A stretch of DNA of 58,861 bases from Chytriomyces cf. hyalinus JEL632 (GCA_025435555.1 JAIWWG010000146.1:1-58861); one strand, 5' to 3'. Positions 12,513 to 22,849 are shown, numbered from the stretch's first letter. Translations and numbers: made by a program. The notes: generated by a model not told the origin, from the letters alone.

Positions 12513-14390
12513 TCATTCGTACGATGGTGGACTTTCTTGAGCGAGTGCGCTCTGTTGCGCACTTTGCCTTCGCAACTCGGCAACTGCTTCTTCAAATATA
12601 AGTCGACGTCCAACAGTTTCAAGTCCCAAATCAGCTTTCATATCCTGCCTATCCAACATAAGCAGTGCACGTCCATTGATATTTTGACCTGTTTGGTTAT
12701 ATCAGCATCAAAAAGCAGACTATCAACGATTGGGTCTTACTTAAAGCCAACGATGACAGCGTTGCATCCCCAAATCTTTCAAGTATCCATTGCGCAGTTT
12801 CATCTTGGTTCCAGTCTCTGGGGTTGTCAGGCAGTGCCATGCGATGCGACGAACTTCCCGCGTTCTCACTTATGGACGCAAATTCGACCAGGGAATCAGC
12901 AGTTGTCATTTCGTGGTGGTGAGCAACCGTTTGTGGTGCGGCTATTTTGCTTTTGGCAGTAATTGACATTGATCCTGGCGAGACTGCCAATGTACTGCCT
13001 GAAGGCAGTGCTGCTTTTAGACTGGAAACAGTTTCAAATTTGCGATCATCCAGATCCCCGAGAAGGTCGATGACAGAAACTTTTTCAGGCAATGGCTTAA
13101 AATTGCTGGCCAACGTAACACCGTTCAAAACAGAAGAGTTGGCTGCTTTCCTTTGAGGAGGATCTTGGTGGGACAATCCATCGAGATTGTCAAATAATTG
13201 AGCCTTTTCAGGCAACAGCTTGGAATTGCTCGCCACCAGAAAACCGTCGACTGGTGTTGAGTCAGGCGCATTCTTGTCATTATTCAGGATGGCGTTCGAC
13301 GGGTGTGGGTTACTCGATGGTGAAAACGGCTCCATGCTTTCAACTCTGGTTGCATTCCTGTCAAAATGAACTTCATTGAACCAAAGCAACATCAATCAGG
13401 CTTGTCTGTCTTACGTTGACTGCCTTTCGTCAGTTGCGCTATCAGATTGACTTTTACTTTTGGCACGTTTTTGGCGACACCAGAAAGCAACAGCAAGGGT
13501 GAGCACTGAAATGACTGCTGCACTGACAAGTCCGATAATCATGGAGGTACCAGAATTCTCCTGACTTGGCAGATCTTTTCTTGTGATCCTTGCATAAGAG
13601 TTGGATGAGATGGTGGCAGGTTGGGCAGTTGTCGGCAATGACGCAGATTGCAGGGAGGCTGTAGAGTTACTTTTGCAGGACTGATGGAGGCCTCATTTTA
13701 GCTGGAAATCGTGGATGCAATTTGAAAGTGATTCAGTCAACTCACTGCAGCATTGAAGTTAGTGGACTCAAGGGGATTTCCTGTAAAGTTGCTTGATGTT
13801 GTGTGAACACAATGATATCATGTCGTAAAGGGAACAAAACTCACCTGATCGACAGCGCTTTCAAGTTGCTGAATTCGCAAGGTATGCTCCCGCTCAGTCT
13901 GTTTGAGTCCAAGAGACTTTATTGTAATTGATAGAAGGTCAGGCACATTACAACAGCGATAACAAATGCAAGACACCAACAGAGATTTCAGACTGGTCAG
14001 CCGGCCAAGTTCAGTTGGAATGGGTCCTGTCAACTGGTTGTTGTACAGATCCCTGGAGGATTTGTTCAGAACTTGATGAATGGATTAGATGCAAGACACC
14101 AACAGAGCAGTCAGACTGGTGAGCCGGGCGAGTTCAGTTGGAATGATTCCTGTCAACTGGTTGGCAGAGAGATCCCTGAATGATTTGTTCAATGCTTGAT
14201 CATGTGCGAGATGGGGTCAGTGGAAAGAGATGCGTACACTCCCACAACGTTGCCTGCGCTGTTGCAGGTTGAGGAAGAGGTGTTGCAGCAGCCATTTGCG
14301 TATATGGTGGGCTGCCATACTGCAAGGATGGCACAGTCTGATGATAGGTTCGCAGTCGACATTTGCTGGAATGAAACGGAAAGAAGGAAA
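12513..14390 (-). CDS. LRR-TM-SAM membrane protein (receptor-like), 5' end uncertain
   Basis: Read 14390 to 12513. A cysteine-containing N-cap (NGCCNTSSSTCNSAG) is followed by LRR exons with motifs NQLTGIIPTELARLTSL (about 14170-14120) and NQLTGPIPTELGRLTSL (about 14050-13990), separate modular exons ending in a splice donor. Then come a Ser/Thr-rich stalk, one TM helix (IIGLVSAAVISVLTLAVAFW, 13540-13475), a basic stop-transfer and a long disordered linker. A SAM domain follows (WNQDETAQWILERFGD ... INGRALLMLDRQDM ... LGLETVGRRLIFEEA) and a C-terminal PPSYE motif, a possible WW-domain ligand. The intron inside the SAM domain is 12689-12740. Topology suggests an extracellular sensor with a cytoplasmic protein-interaction tail at the plasma membrane. 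No signal peptide was found; the 5' end abuts a GCN1 fragment and may be truncated. Confidence 0.7.
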
Positions 14391-14508
14391 ACACAAAAAA
14401 CCGATTTTTTCTCTTGCCGTGTTCATTGCAGCTTTTCTTTCAATATTAACAACTTTTTTCAAGTCTCTCTCTGCAAAGTATTTACAAATATCTTGATAAA
14501 ACTGTTGG

Positions 14509-15115
14509 GAGGAGACTCCGGGGAGTAATGGGAAGTCGGGAGGAAAGCTGGAGCTGGGAACAGCGAAGTGCACAATGAATGATTCTGAGATGAAAAAGTT
14601 TTTGTTTGTTCTCCGATCTGTCTTGCAGTTGAGATCACTTGCTGGAATCGCGTCCCTTGTAGCGCGTGTGCGTGTGGACAGCGCCGTCGAAGCAGACACG
14701 GAAAGTCTCGCGCGCTTGCTGGCAACGCTTGTGAAGTGCATTGGCGACAGCAGGCATGCTGCTGCTCTTGAAGCACTCAAACTACTGCTCAGAAACAAGG
14801 CTGTGAATCACAATGGGATCGCATTGAAGGGTGCGGCGAGACTTCTTGAATGGGCGTGGGCAGGATATGGGTAGATTGGCTTTCGCTTTGAGCGAACGAG
14901 GGCTTTTTTTTAAAAAACTCCTTGTTTTCAATTACACCTCCGACTCCATCATTCTCTTCAACTGTCTCAAGTGGTCCAGTTTCCTTTCACAAGCCACTGT
15001 TCCGAGACAACAGAATATTGAGCGATCAAAAAAAAAGTCTGGCGAAACACCTCAAATTGACTTGGCTGTTTTTACCCCGCTCTTGGCAACGCATGCAGCA
15101 ATCATTGGTGGCCTT
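14509..15115 (+). pseudogene. Duplicated GCN1 5' fragment
   Basis: The segment contains a GCN1-type first exon (ATG at 14575, MNDSEMKKFLFVL), a helical region (ALEALKLLLRNKAVNHNG) and, from about 14925, nearly the same sequence as minus-strand 8290-8100. That second part includes the exon reading PLLATHAAIIG. It then breaks off at about 15115 into virus-like sequence. It therefore overlaps the main GCN1 remnant by about 190 bp and supplies the 5' part missing there. A third copy of its first ~160 bp lies at 47885-48045. It is a fragment, not a functional gene. Confidence 0.75.
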
Positions 15116-15464
15116 GTATGGTGGGACAATTCCAAACTTAAACCACATTGGCATAGACGCGTATTTACTGTTGGACATGGGAAGCGATTTGAGCCATCTC
15201 CGCAGTTCTTCAGGGCACGATTGGTTTGCCATTCTTGGTATCATGCGACACCCACATGCCAGTTACCTGAACCTGGACAATCCGACTCCTGCAAAACCGT
15301 TTGAAATAAAACGCAATTTTGTCATTATCTCATCTGCAGACCGAGATAGGACTCGATTCCCGGACTCTGCTTCTTTTGAAATCAAATTACCCGACATGTA
15401 CCGTGACGTGGTCAGTATGCTTGGGCTCGGGTCCGAAATGTTATTTCTGACACCGGGAAAATGA
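15115..15464 (+). pseudogene. NCLDV-like structural-protein fragment
   Basis: The frame continues out of the GCN1 fragment and reads ...FVIISSADRDRTRFPDSASF followed by EIKLPDMYRDVVSMLG. This 'SxDRDxxxFPxxxxFxIxLPxxYxxVxxxxL' pattern recalls the N-terminal region of structural proteins in nucleocytoplasmic large DNA viruses. Upstream, DAYLLLDMGSDL is also in virion-protein style. No downstream continuation is recognisable. The likely meaning is an integrated and decayed viral gene. The assignment is by motif memory only. Confidence 0.45.
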
Positions 15465-16222
15465 AGTGGTGGAAATTCCCGATCTTCTTCTTCAGCAATG
15501 CTGGTGCAATGCTGGCTGTAAATTTTGGTGTTCATTGTGGATACAGGCGCGGGAAAAAAACACTGATGGTCAAACGCATGGGCGTCTTTTTTACGACAAA
15601 AATCACATCATCCAGATTTGTTGAGTTTTTCCCCTCAAGCGAATAGACTTCACTTGAATGACTACCTGTTGCGACTCAACTGACCTGATAGTTCAATCAG
15701 GTCACTGGGTATGTTTGATGTGTGGCTGCGTCGATGCACCGTGCCTTGCGGATACTTACACTGGGACGTCTCTCCCATTTTGACCACATTCTATCGAGCT
15801 TGGTGGCGGTTCACGGTACAGTCGCCAAAAAAAGATACATCAGTGGACAAGCGGACTTGCCATGCGCTCTGAAGGCGGCGGCACTATTGTACAAAGAAGC
15901 GTCACGCAGAAGGCGTTCATCGCGAAATTTGAACGAATCCGGGAGAGATACAACCTCCCCGCAAGCATCCCACAAGTCACTACTTGGAGTCAGTGGAATC
16001 ATTTGATTTTGGAGATGAAGGCTCAACACTGCTATTTGAAGCGAAACACGACAAGAACGCACTTGAAGACTGCCTGCTTTTACTTTGCTATGCTGCAAAA
16101 ACGTGTCGCGGTCCAGAAAAAACTGGCCGTTCAAATGATAGCATCCATTGGAACGCGCATACCTCTACCCTCACTCTTAACTTGCTCGTGACAAAGTCAC
16201 AGGATGGCGAGATAATGCGCCA
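15465..16222 (+). other. Degenerate region inside the virus-like block
   Basis: Overlapping short plus-strand frames (15461-15646, 15722-16006, 15862-16191, 15984-16286) occur in different phases. None shows a domain I can name. One reads SFDFGDEGSTLLFEAKHDKN. The pattern of partial frames fits decayed coding DNA of the same origin as its neighbours. Confidence 0.3.
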
Positions 16223-16518
16223 ATGTATACAGCGGAAGAATGGGTGCATCGGTTATGCAGTAGATTCGAGATGGGATTCCAAATAGAGAGTCAAGTGCAG
16301 AAAATAGCTGACTTTGCCCTCGTCACATTTTTCCATCATCAGAAGGACCCGGAAATCCAGTGTATGTGGCCTGCGCAAGTCTGACGTTCTTCAGCCATCA
16401 TGTGCCCAGCAATGTCATTGTGAACAAGCGGAGTGTGGTGCGAGCGACTGGATACAGTGACCCGAAAACCGTTCGAAAGACGCTGGATAGAATGGTCAAG
16501 CACAAGCGCGAGATTTAG
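16223..16518 (+). pseudogene. TFIIB-like (cyclin-box) fragment with a frameshift
   Basis: From ATG 16223 the frame reads MYTAEEWVHRLCSRFEMGF and IESQVQKIADFALVTFFHH. Near 16355-16362 it must shift by one base to continue as PVYVACASLTFF and VVRATGYSDPKTVRKTLDRM, ending with TAG at 16516-16518. The order (helical WVxRLC, then PxYVAxAxL, then a helix-turn-helix-like TGYSDPKTVRKTL) resembles the C-terminal cyclin repeats of TFIIB. Large DNA viruses often carry such a factor; Orc6 shares the fold and is an alternative. The next ORF starts only 37 nt downstream, a virus-like spacing. Confidence 0.4.
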
Positions 16519-16555
16519 TCGCTGTTGTGATTTTTTTACGACCCTTGTCAACAAC

Positions 16556-17023
16556 ATGACACAGTCTCGAAACGTTGTGAAGGAATTTGGAAATGTGTTT
16601 ATTGAGAATGAACCTGTATTGACTGCTGCCAACGGGCTTCCCGTCCATTTAACCAAAAAGACACCGGCAGTGAGTGGTAGTACGGGTGCACTGATGGTCG
16701 ATGGTGGTATTGGTGTGATTGGTGGTGTCTGGTCTGAGGGTGTCATATCGGCCGAGGGAGGTATTGATATGCAGAACTCTCGACTCTCGAATGTTGGGGC
16801 GCCAATAAATCCACAGGATGCAGTCAACCTGTCATTCTTTTCAGCCAATAATGGTGGTGTGGTTGCAGGAACTAGACTGACTTGTGACTTTGCAGCAAAC
16901 ATCATCAGTGTTAGCCCCTCACAGCATCAAGTGACGGTGCTGGGTTGTATCACCACCAGGATTTGGAACGCCACACCAATAACAAGTGCATACGGTGGTA
17001 TTGGAGTAACTGCCTTTGAGGCC
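16556..17023 (+). pseudogene. Fibre-like structural ORF, cut by a Copia LTR
   Basis: ATG at 16556 (MTQSRNVVKEFG). It contains STGALMVDGGIGVIGG, NVGAPINPQDAVNLSFF and WNATPITSAYGGIGVTAF, resembling phage and large-virus tail-fibre or fibre-like proteins (GALvvdGGvGi, N-x-P-x-DAVN, YGGTG). It is rich in Gly, Ser, Val and Asn. The reading frame is lost at 17024, where the LTR of a Copia element begins. With the two preceding fragments it suggests an endogenised viral segment. Confidence 0.5.
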
Positions 17024-17276
17024 TGTGAAAGCTTCGAGTCACATGAAGTTGTTGCGGATTTAAGTTTTAAGTGCTTGGCATTTTTTTTGTTGATTTCAAA
17101 TGTTTTTTCTCGAAGTTTCTGTATTTCTTATTTCGGTATTTAAGCGAGATGTCTTTGGGTGCACATGTTACCGCATTTAACCAGTAACGTGTGCAGGTAT
17201 GATTCCCCTTCCTCTTGAATAAACAGACTGCATTTAACCAGTAACGTGTGCAGATAGTTACAACGTAAACTTACCA
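17024..17276 (+). repeat. 5' LTR, Copia family A
   Basis: Starts TGTGAAAGCTTC and ends ACTTACCA. The inverted repeat 17160-17171 / 17184-17195 has one G-U wobble as RNA. AATAAA lies at 17218-17223. The loop and 3' arm are repeated at 17230-17253. TATTTAA just upstream of the hairpin (near 17138) is a possible TATA element. Confidence 0.92.
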
Positions 17277-17291
17277 GATTAAGAGTCTGAC
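17277..17291 (+). promoter_or_regulatory. Primer-binding site, tRNA-Lys(CUU) anticodon-arm type
   Basis: GATTAAGAGTCTGAC directly follows the LTR; with the LTR-terminal CA it forms CAGATTAAGAGTCTGAC. Its complement folds as an anticodon arm with loop CUCUUAA, anticodon CUU. This suggests priming from inside a tRNA (half-tRNA primer) rather than its 3' end. Confidence 0.6.
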
Positions 17292-17757
17292 TCTCGCGTG
17301 ATTGATAGCTACGAGTCTACGATACGAATTGATCAACATCGAAATGGCAAACAAAGACACCAACAGTTACCTCAAAAAGCTTCTGGATGAGCGTGACACT
17401 ACCATTGGTCTGAACAACTACAGCCACTTGGCTAAGTGGGACTACAAGCTTCGTTGCAAGGTCATGGATGATGAAGTGGATGGCGACAATATGATACTCA
17501 TCCTCAATGGTACGATGGCCAGACCTGCTCCAGGTTCCAATGCTGAGATTATAAAGTCCTGGGAGATAAAGGATCGAAAGGTCAGAAGGATTCTGCTTGG
17601 CAGAGTTGATGAAACATTGTACCATATCACTACCGGTGCTGGAGTTGCTACAGCTCATGAAATGTACAAGGCTATTCGTCGTGCTATCCTTGCTGTTGTC
17701 GGTGGTGAAGACCTGGACAATCTGTTAGTCCAAATGAAGTCCTACAAGCAAACAAGT

Positions 17758-17987
17758 TGTTGCAGATCCTGGTCAAGGTGGACCAGTGGTCTCCTCATGT
17801 ACTCAACATAAAGGAGAGCTCAAAATCTCTGGAATGCATGAAGATGTGGGAAACAGGTGTTTGAGCACCTGCAGACCCCATATGTAACAAAGATGTGAAA
17901 TACACATGACTTCATGTAAATATAGACAAGCCACGGGGACGGTAACACACTGCCGATCACACACACAGGTCTCTGGCACATCTGCCA
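17758..17987 (+). repeat. Copia-type LTR, family C (probably solo)
   Basis: About 228 bp matches minus-strand 24880-24654 (227 bp), starting near TGTTGCAGATCC and ending ATCTGCCA. CAAGT occurs at both 17753-17757 and 17986-17990, consistent with a 5-bp target duplication if the LTR ends at 17985; the terminal CA would argue for 17987. It interrupts the gag of the truncated family A element. Sequence after it does not resume gag, so a further rearrangement occurred. Confidence 0.65.
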
Positions 17988-18221
17988 AGTCCTACGAGCA
18001 CCTACGTGCCATCCACGGCTATTTATGGTCACTGGATGAGAAGTTGTGAGGCATACTGCCAAGACCCCAATAAAGCTTTATTTACACAAAGTTGGGACCT
18101 TAAACGATCCACCACGATAACACACCATCACATGACACCCTCACCAAGTTGTCATAAGGTGTCAGACTCTATCACTCTAGAGAATACCATCGACTGTGGC
18201 AATATGGAGCCGATACATTGG

Positions 18222-18488
18222 TCAAAAAACTTCACCTTCAATACTGTCCATGATGGCTTTGTCAAGAGCCCTCATAACTGGAAATATGTCGAGTTCATGT
18301 GGAACATCTTCCATTACACCAGGCTGTACCACCTGGATGCAATCTTCATGGACTGTCTGTGCGAGTCGGATCTTGCGGGGATCAAGTTCTTCATCATCAA
18401 TCTGGACTACGAGCTGCCACCCTTCCACCTCATCGAGGACATCCTTCGATTGTGTACGCAGGATGTACTGGACTTTCTGGTCTTGCAT
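18222..18488 (-). CDS. Small acidic ORF, copy B of a duplicated pair
   Basis: An 88-codon minus-strand frame, paralogous to 12085-12369 and in the same position 3' of a SAM-protein gene. The two products agree over LDEVEGWQLVVQIDDEE and RKIRLAQTVHEDC, then differ at the C-terminus. Divergence is concentrated at third positions of this frame. The overlapping plus-strand frame (to 18539) is the alternative reading. Function unknown. Confidence 0.4.
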   Translation of the reverse strand: MQDQKVQYILRTQSKDVLDEVEGWQLVVQIDDEELDPRKIRLAQTVHEDCIQVVQPGVMEDVPHELDIFPVMRALDKAIMDSIEGEVF

Positions 18489-18630
18489 GTGCCGTCATCC
18501 GACCTGATTGACATGGTTCATCTGTTGGACTTTCTCTGACTTTTGTATTTGTTAAATAAATAAATATCTGTCACATTCCAATCGCACTGTGACGAAATCA
18601 AAGAGGACGAAAACAAAGGGCTTTCTTGAT

Positions 18631-20395
18631 TCATTTGTACAAGGGTGGACTTTCTTGAGCGAGTGCGCTCAGTTGCGCACTTTGCCTTCGCAACTCGGCA
18701 ACTGCTTCTTCAAATATAAGCCGCTCTCCAACGGTTTCAAGTCCCAATTCAGCTTTCATATCCTGCCTATCCAACATAAGCAGTGCACGGCCATTGATTT
18801 TTTGACCTGTTTGATTATACTCAGCGACAGAAACTGGCGATAAAAGTTTGAGTCTTACTGAGAGCCAACGATGACAGGGTTGCATCCCCAAATCTTTCAA
18901 GTATCCATTGCGCAGTTTCATCTTGGTTCCAGTCTTTGGGGTTGTCAGGGAGTGCCATGTGATGCGACGAACATCCAGTGTTCTCACGTATTGACGCAAA
19001 ATCCAAGGGCTCAGCAGTTGCCATTTCGTGGTGAAAAACCGTTTGTGGTGCGGCCATTTTGCTTTCGGCAGAGACTGACATTGAGCCTGGAGAGACTGCC
19101 AATGTGCTGCCTTCAGGAATCGCTGCTTTTAGACTGAAAACTGTTTCAAATTTGCGATCCGGCATGACATAGGGAAATTCCTCGAGAAGGTCGAGGACAG
19201 GAACTCTTTCAGGCAACGGCTCAAAATATTTGCTGGTCAACGGAACGCCGTTCAACGCGGAAGAGTTGTCTGCTTTCCTTTCAGAAGGAGCTTGGTGGAG
19301 CAATCCGCCGAGATTGTCAAATAATTGAGACTTTTCAGGCAGCAGCTTGCAATTGCTCGCCACCAGAAAACCGTTGACTGGTGTTGATTCGGGCGCGTTC
19401 TTGTCATTATTCAGGATGGCGTTGGACGGAGGTGGGTTACTTGATGGTGGGAACTGCTCCGTGCTTTCAATTCTGGTTGCATTCCTGTCAAATTGATATT
19501 CATTCAACCAAAGCAATATCAATCAGGTTTGTCTGTACTACCTAAACTGCCTTTCGTCAGTTGCGATATCAGATTGACTTTTACTTTTGACGCATTTTTG
19601 GTGACACCAGAAACCAACAGCAATGGCAAGCACTGAAAGGACTGCTGCACCAACAGCTCCACCAATAATGGAAGCAATGCTTGGATTGGAGTTGGATGGC
19701 ATGGCATACACACCGACTCTGCAGGAGGCGCCGCTGCTGGGAGCAACGGGTTGGAAAGTCCACCTCGCGCTCACAATGTTGTCCCAGGTTCCTGTTGGGG
19801 CGCTCATGTCAGGAGCGCATATGTCCCAACGCACAAGATCGGCGCCATTTTGGACTTTTGCTGGTGTGCACATAAGGTAGGTCGAGACATCGAAAGTGGC
19901 TCCATTGGAATTCTTCACCGAGAGCTTCTTTGCTCTGGATCCAGCTGTGAACATGATAAAGATTGGTTGCCTTTTTTTTTTTTTGTGTTGATTGAATCGA
20001 CAACTACGCACTATCTTTCCTTGCAAATAGAACAGACATGGACGTGAGACTGTAGCCGCCCTCTTTGGACCAGTCGGCATTGACCCTGTTCAGGGGCCAA
20101 AAGGTTAGAAACATGGCCATCATTGATCGCAGCAGCACAACTTACCACTCCGAAGTGCATGCGGTACCTAGTTCCAGCCATAATCACACGGTCAGAAATA
20201 CGCTCAAGACGAGGCAGAAGGGAGAGTACTTGGGTTACTCTGCCAGTCGGTCATGTGGTCCTCTTCGTTGTTGGGGGCAGTCTGCTTCACATTTAAGACA
20301 TCGCAGTTTCCGCCATAGCAGTCGTTTGAGTTCGAGTTGGTTGACGATGCGGAGACAACGGCCTTGTTGACGAGTTCGATGGATGCAAGCGACAT
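18631..20395 (-). CDS. TM-SAM membrane protein with a non-LRR ectodomain
   Basis: Read 20395 to 18631. ATG at 20395 (MSLASIELVNKAVV) is followed by a Cys-containing ectodomain (NDCYGGNCDVLNVKQ). Later exons include TRYRMHFGV, NRVNADWSKEGGYSL and LMCTPAKVQNGADLVRWDIC. Introns lie near 20100-20130 and 19930-20010. Then come a single TM helix (IIGGAVGAAVLSVLAIAVGF, about 19690-19615), a linker, a SAM domain (DRQDMKAELGLETVGERLIF) and the C-terminus PPLYK. From the TM onward it parallels gene A (12513-14390), including the intron within the SAM domain. The ectodomain is unrelated to LRRs and not recognised. No clear signal peptide. Likely a membrane sensor or adaptor sharing cytoplasmic partners with gene A. 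Confidence 0.65.
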
Positions 20396-20583
20396 GTTTT
20401 CTTTTTTTACTTTTTTTTTATTAACAATAACAAAACGAACGCCTCAATGCAAACGTCAACGCCGCAACGCCACAATCCCGTGACCCTCTCGCAAACACCT
20501 GTAAAAACATCTCTCTTTTCTTTGAGCAGCAACAATAAAAGCACTCATCCAAATCCAAACTAGTTTTCAACAAAATATGTACG

Positions 20584-20640
20584 TAACTATTATTGACTGG
20601 TTTGGGGTGGTTCGGGGTGGTTCAGATTGATTTACACAAC
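20584..20640 (+). promoter_or_regulatory. 55-bp module shared with 28349-28404
   Basis: Nearly identical to the module at 28.35 kb; contains ACTATTATTGACTGG, tandem GGTTCGGGGT-type repeats and CAGATTGATTTACACA. At both sites it stands about 15-40 bp upstream of related small ORFs, so it may be a promoter or the 5' end of a repeat family. Confidence 0.45.
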
Positions 20641-20654
20641 GAGTGGCTGCTGAT

Positions 20655-20917
20655 ACGATTGAGATCGACTGCCGGAACGTAATGTGAGTGTATGGTTGAA
20701 GAAGGATACTGATTTATTGGACACCGTCATTCTGTCCAAGAATACGATCAAGAACGCGCATCGCATTGTAAAATTGGACCCACGCAAATTCGCATTGGAT
20801 TCACCGATAACACAAGGAGATATACGGAAGAGGAAATGGACTATGAATCTTTTTTGGATGAATCATACGAGTCCGAGTACCTTGAGCCGTGGGTATTCTG
20901 AACATGAAATAAAATAG
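20655..20917 (+). pseudogene. Small decayed ORF downstream of the shared module
   Basis: Its start region aligns with 28420-28527 (TTGAGATC..., then TTGAAGAAGGA) but carries about 12 extra bases. The frame then reads VILSKNTIKNAHRIVKLDPR. An alternative frame reads EEEMDYESFLDESYESEYLE with a stop near 20900, suggesting a frameshift. Unknown protein with an acidic C-terminus. Confidence 0.3.
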
Positions 20918-21216
20918 AGAGAATCAACTCTTGAACCACAAGCCCACTGCTGCCACAAAAATGTAGCTCTGTCTGTTGGTGAGAAAGAACATGTGTTGCA
21001 CAGAACGAGTTGGATAGGTCCAGCGAAAAACGGTCAATTTCTTTAAGCGATGAAAGGGATTGATGATGATGAAAGTTGTGGGATGCAGGGGGGATCTGGT
21101 GAATGAGATGTTTGCATCAAGACAATCCGACGGGCGTGGGCGGATCGGGTGTTCAATTCGTCCTCCGGCAAATCCCAATAAATCGTCTGCCGGTCCTCTG
21201 GATTCAACACAAAAAT

Positions 21217-21365
21217 AACCACGGATGACAGAATGTCACGACGGATTACAGACGATCTCCACAGATGGTACGATGTCGCAACGGATTGCAGACAATCATC
21301 ACGGATGGTACGATGTCAAGACGGACGGAAGATGATCACCAGTACAGACGGCAGACGATCACAAC
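21217..21365. repeat. Degenerate tandem repeat
   Basis: Several imperfect units built from ACGGAT, TACGATGTC, GACGGA and CAGACGATC, each roughly 35-45 bp. A related His/Asp-translating stretch (CACCACC, GACCACAACC) follows at 21540-21630. No coding call is justified. Confidence 0.5.
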
Positions 21366-21639
21366 CACCGTCTGGGCCGTACCCTCCTGAAAATTCTCGA
21401 ATCGCGTGCTCCCTTGAAAAAGAATCCTCCCCGTCCCGTCTTTCGTAATCATCCCGTCTTACGTAATCAATTTCTTCAAAAATTAAAAAATTAAAAATAA
21501 AAAAATGTCTAAGAGTGACTGCAAAATCAATCGGGACAGCGACCACCACCACATGTCACCACCCACGGACAAAAGACAATCACCACATATCACCACAGAT
21601 GACCACAACCACCACACGCCACAAAGCCGGAAGGTCGAC

Positions 21640-22020
21640 CTACTAGTTTCATTTTCGAAGGCGAGCAACTTTGTTGATTTCTTTGAATGACACTTGAAGG
21701 AGGCAAGGATGAAACCATGTCTTGTGATCTTGCCCATGATTTCACTATACTTTTGTCTAACCTTATGCAACATCATCCAATCTCATACAACCTCAACAGC
21801 CTCGTAATTCATACGGTGTTCTTTGACAACGAAGTTGTTTTCCAGTTGGCTCAGAAGTAGCGGATGCTTGGAAATGCATGGCATTTTAGTTCAGATTGCT
21901 AGTCTTTTTTTTCGGTGATCAATTGGGTATCATGGAATCATTTCGGACCAAGGATATTCTTATGAACAGTTTTGAAATTCTGTTGAACAGTTAATAGGGG
22001 TAAAGAAAACGAAAAAATGG
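21640..22020. other. AT-rich region, no gene
   Basis: No domain-bearing frame on either strand. It precedes the Harbinger-like fragment and may contain its non-coding terminal sequence, but no terminal inverted repeat could be defined. Confidence 0.3.
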
Positions 22021-22137
22021 AAATCGATTTAAAGTATTTCAGAAATCACTTTTTGAGGAGCACAGAAATCGATTTTCAGGAAAGGGGGTTTCAAAGTTGG
22101 AAGCAAGTAATAATGCCAAAAAAGCGCACGGCAAGCA

Positions 22138-22566
22138 TTGATTGAGCAGATCAACCAATGCATCCTTTTTGAGGCCCTTGATGATGATGATGCAGTATTG
22201 GCTGACTGGAATTCAGAGAGCAAAAGTGATCCAGTAGAGGAATCCAGCATGGATGAACTACTTGATCTAATGCAGCTGGCACAGTCATCCCGAATGATTG
22301 AAGACTGCCAATCTATTCCTAAGATGCCTGCTCTACAAAACCATGTGCTTAAAATGGCCGACAAAGAGTTTTGAGTTCGTGCGCAGATGACTCAGCAATA
22401 TTTCTGCCACCTTGTTTCGAAAATTGCGCTGCATCCTGACTTCACAAATAATAGTCAAAAGAAACAAATTGCGGTTAAAGTGCAGGGATTACTGGCTTTG
22501 GAACGACTTGGCTGTAGCAGTGTTGAATATCAGTCTCAAGTGATGGAGCACTGTTTACTTCAATAA
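22138..22566 (+). mobile_element. Harbinger/IS5-like transposase N-terminal fragment
   Basis: A plus-strand frame with an acidic start (DDDDAVLADW) hits one in-frame TGA at 22372-22374. It then continues VRAQMTQQYFCHLVSKIALH and NNSQKKQIAVKVQGLLALE / RLG, stopping at 22564-22566. The pattern (F-x2-L-x2-I, then KxQIxVxxQLxxLxRLG) matches the region before the DDE catalytic domain in Harbinger-type transposases. The catalytic domain is missing, so it is a dead fragment. Confidence 0.5.
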
Positions 22567-22849
22567 AGGTTAATTCTCCCTGATTCATCTCTTATTCTCT
22601 ACTGCAGATAAAGAAGAGTCACGCACCTCACCATTCCACCAACCTCAATACATATGGGCATGAATTATGACATTGAGTAGGGTAAATGTCTAGTTGATAC
22701 TATAACAAGGAATGAATACACGTATACTTGTATTCTATAAAGGGTGCAGACTTGTAGATGATGATAGCTTATTCTACTACATGATTTCAACTATTCTTGC
22801 TCTGATCAAGCATAAACATGGTTGAAAGTAATAGTTTGGAATTTATATG

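Larger units (their letters stand above)
17024..17757 (+). mobile_element. Truncated Copia element (5' LTR plus partial gag)
   Basis: The 5' LTR spans 17024-17276 (253 bp, TG...CA). A primer-binding site follows at once. Gag starts at ATG 17344 (MANKDTNSYLKKLL) and reads to about 17753 (MKSYKQT). It is homologous to the first ~140 residues of gag in the full element at 32.5-37.9 kb, for example the shared AILAVVGGEDLDNLL. The element is cut at 17757 by another LTR. Protease, integrase and RT are missing. The LTR matches the solo LTR at 40618-40868 closely. Confidence 0.9.

Noticed and set aside
14217-14798. 193-residue minus-strand ORF (MFLSSSLSAS...)
   Set aside because: Antisense of the GCN1 5' fragment; homology supports the plus strand for 14575-14874.
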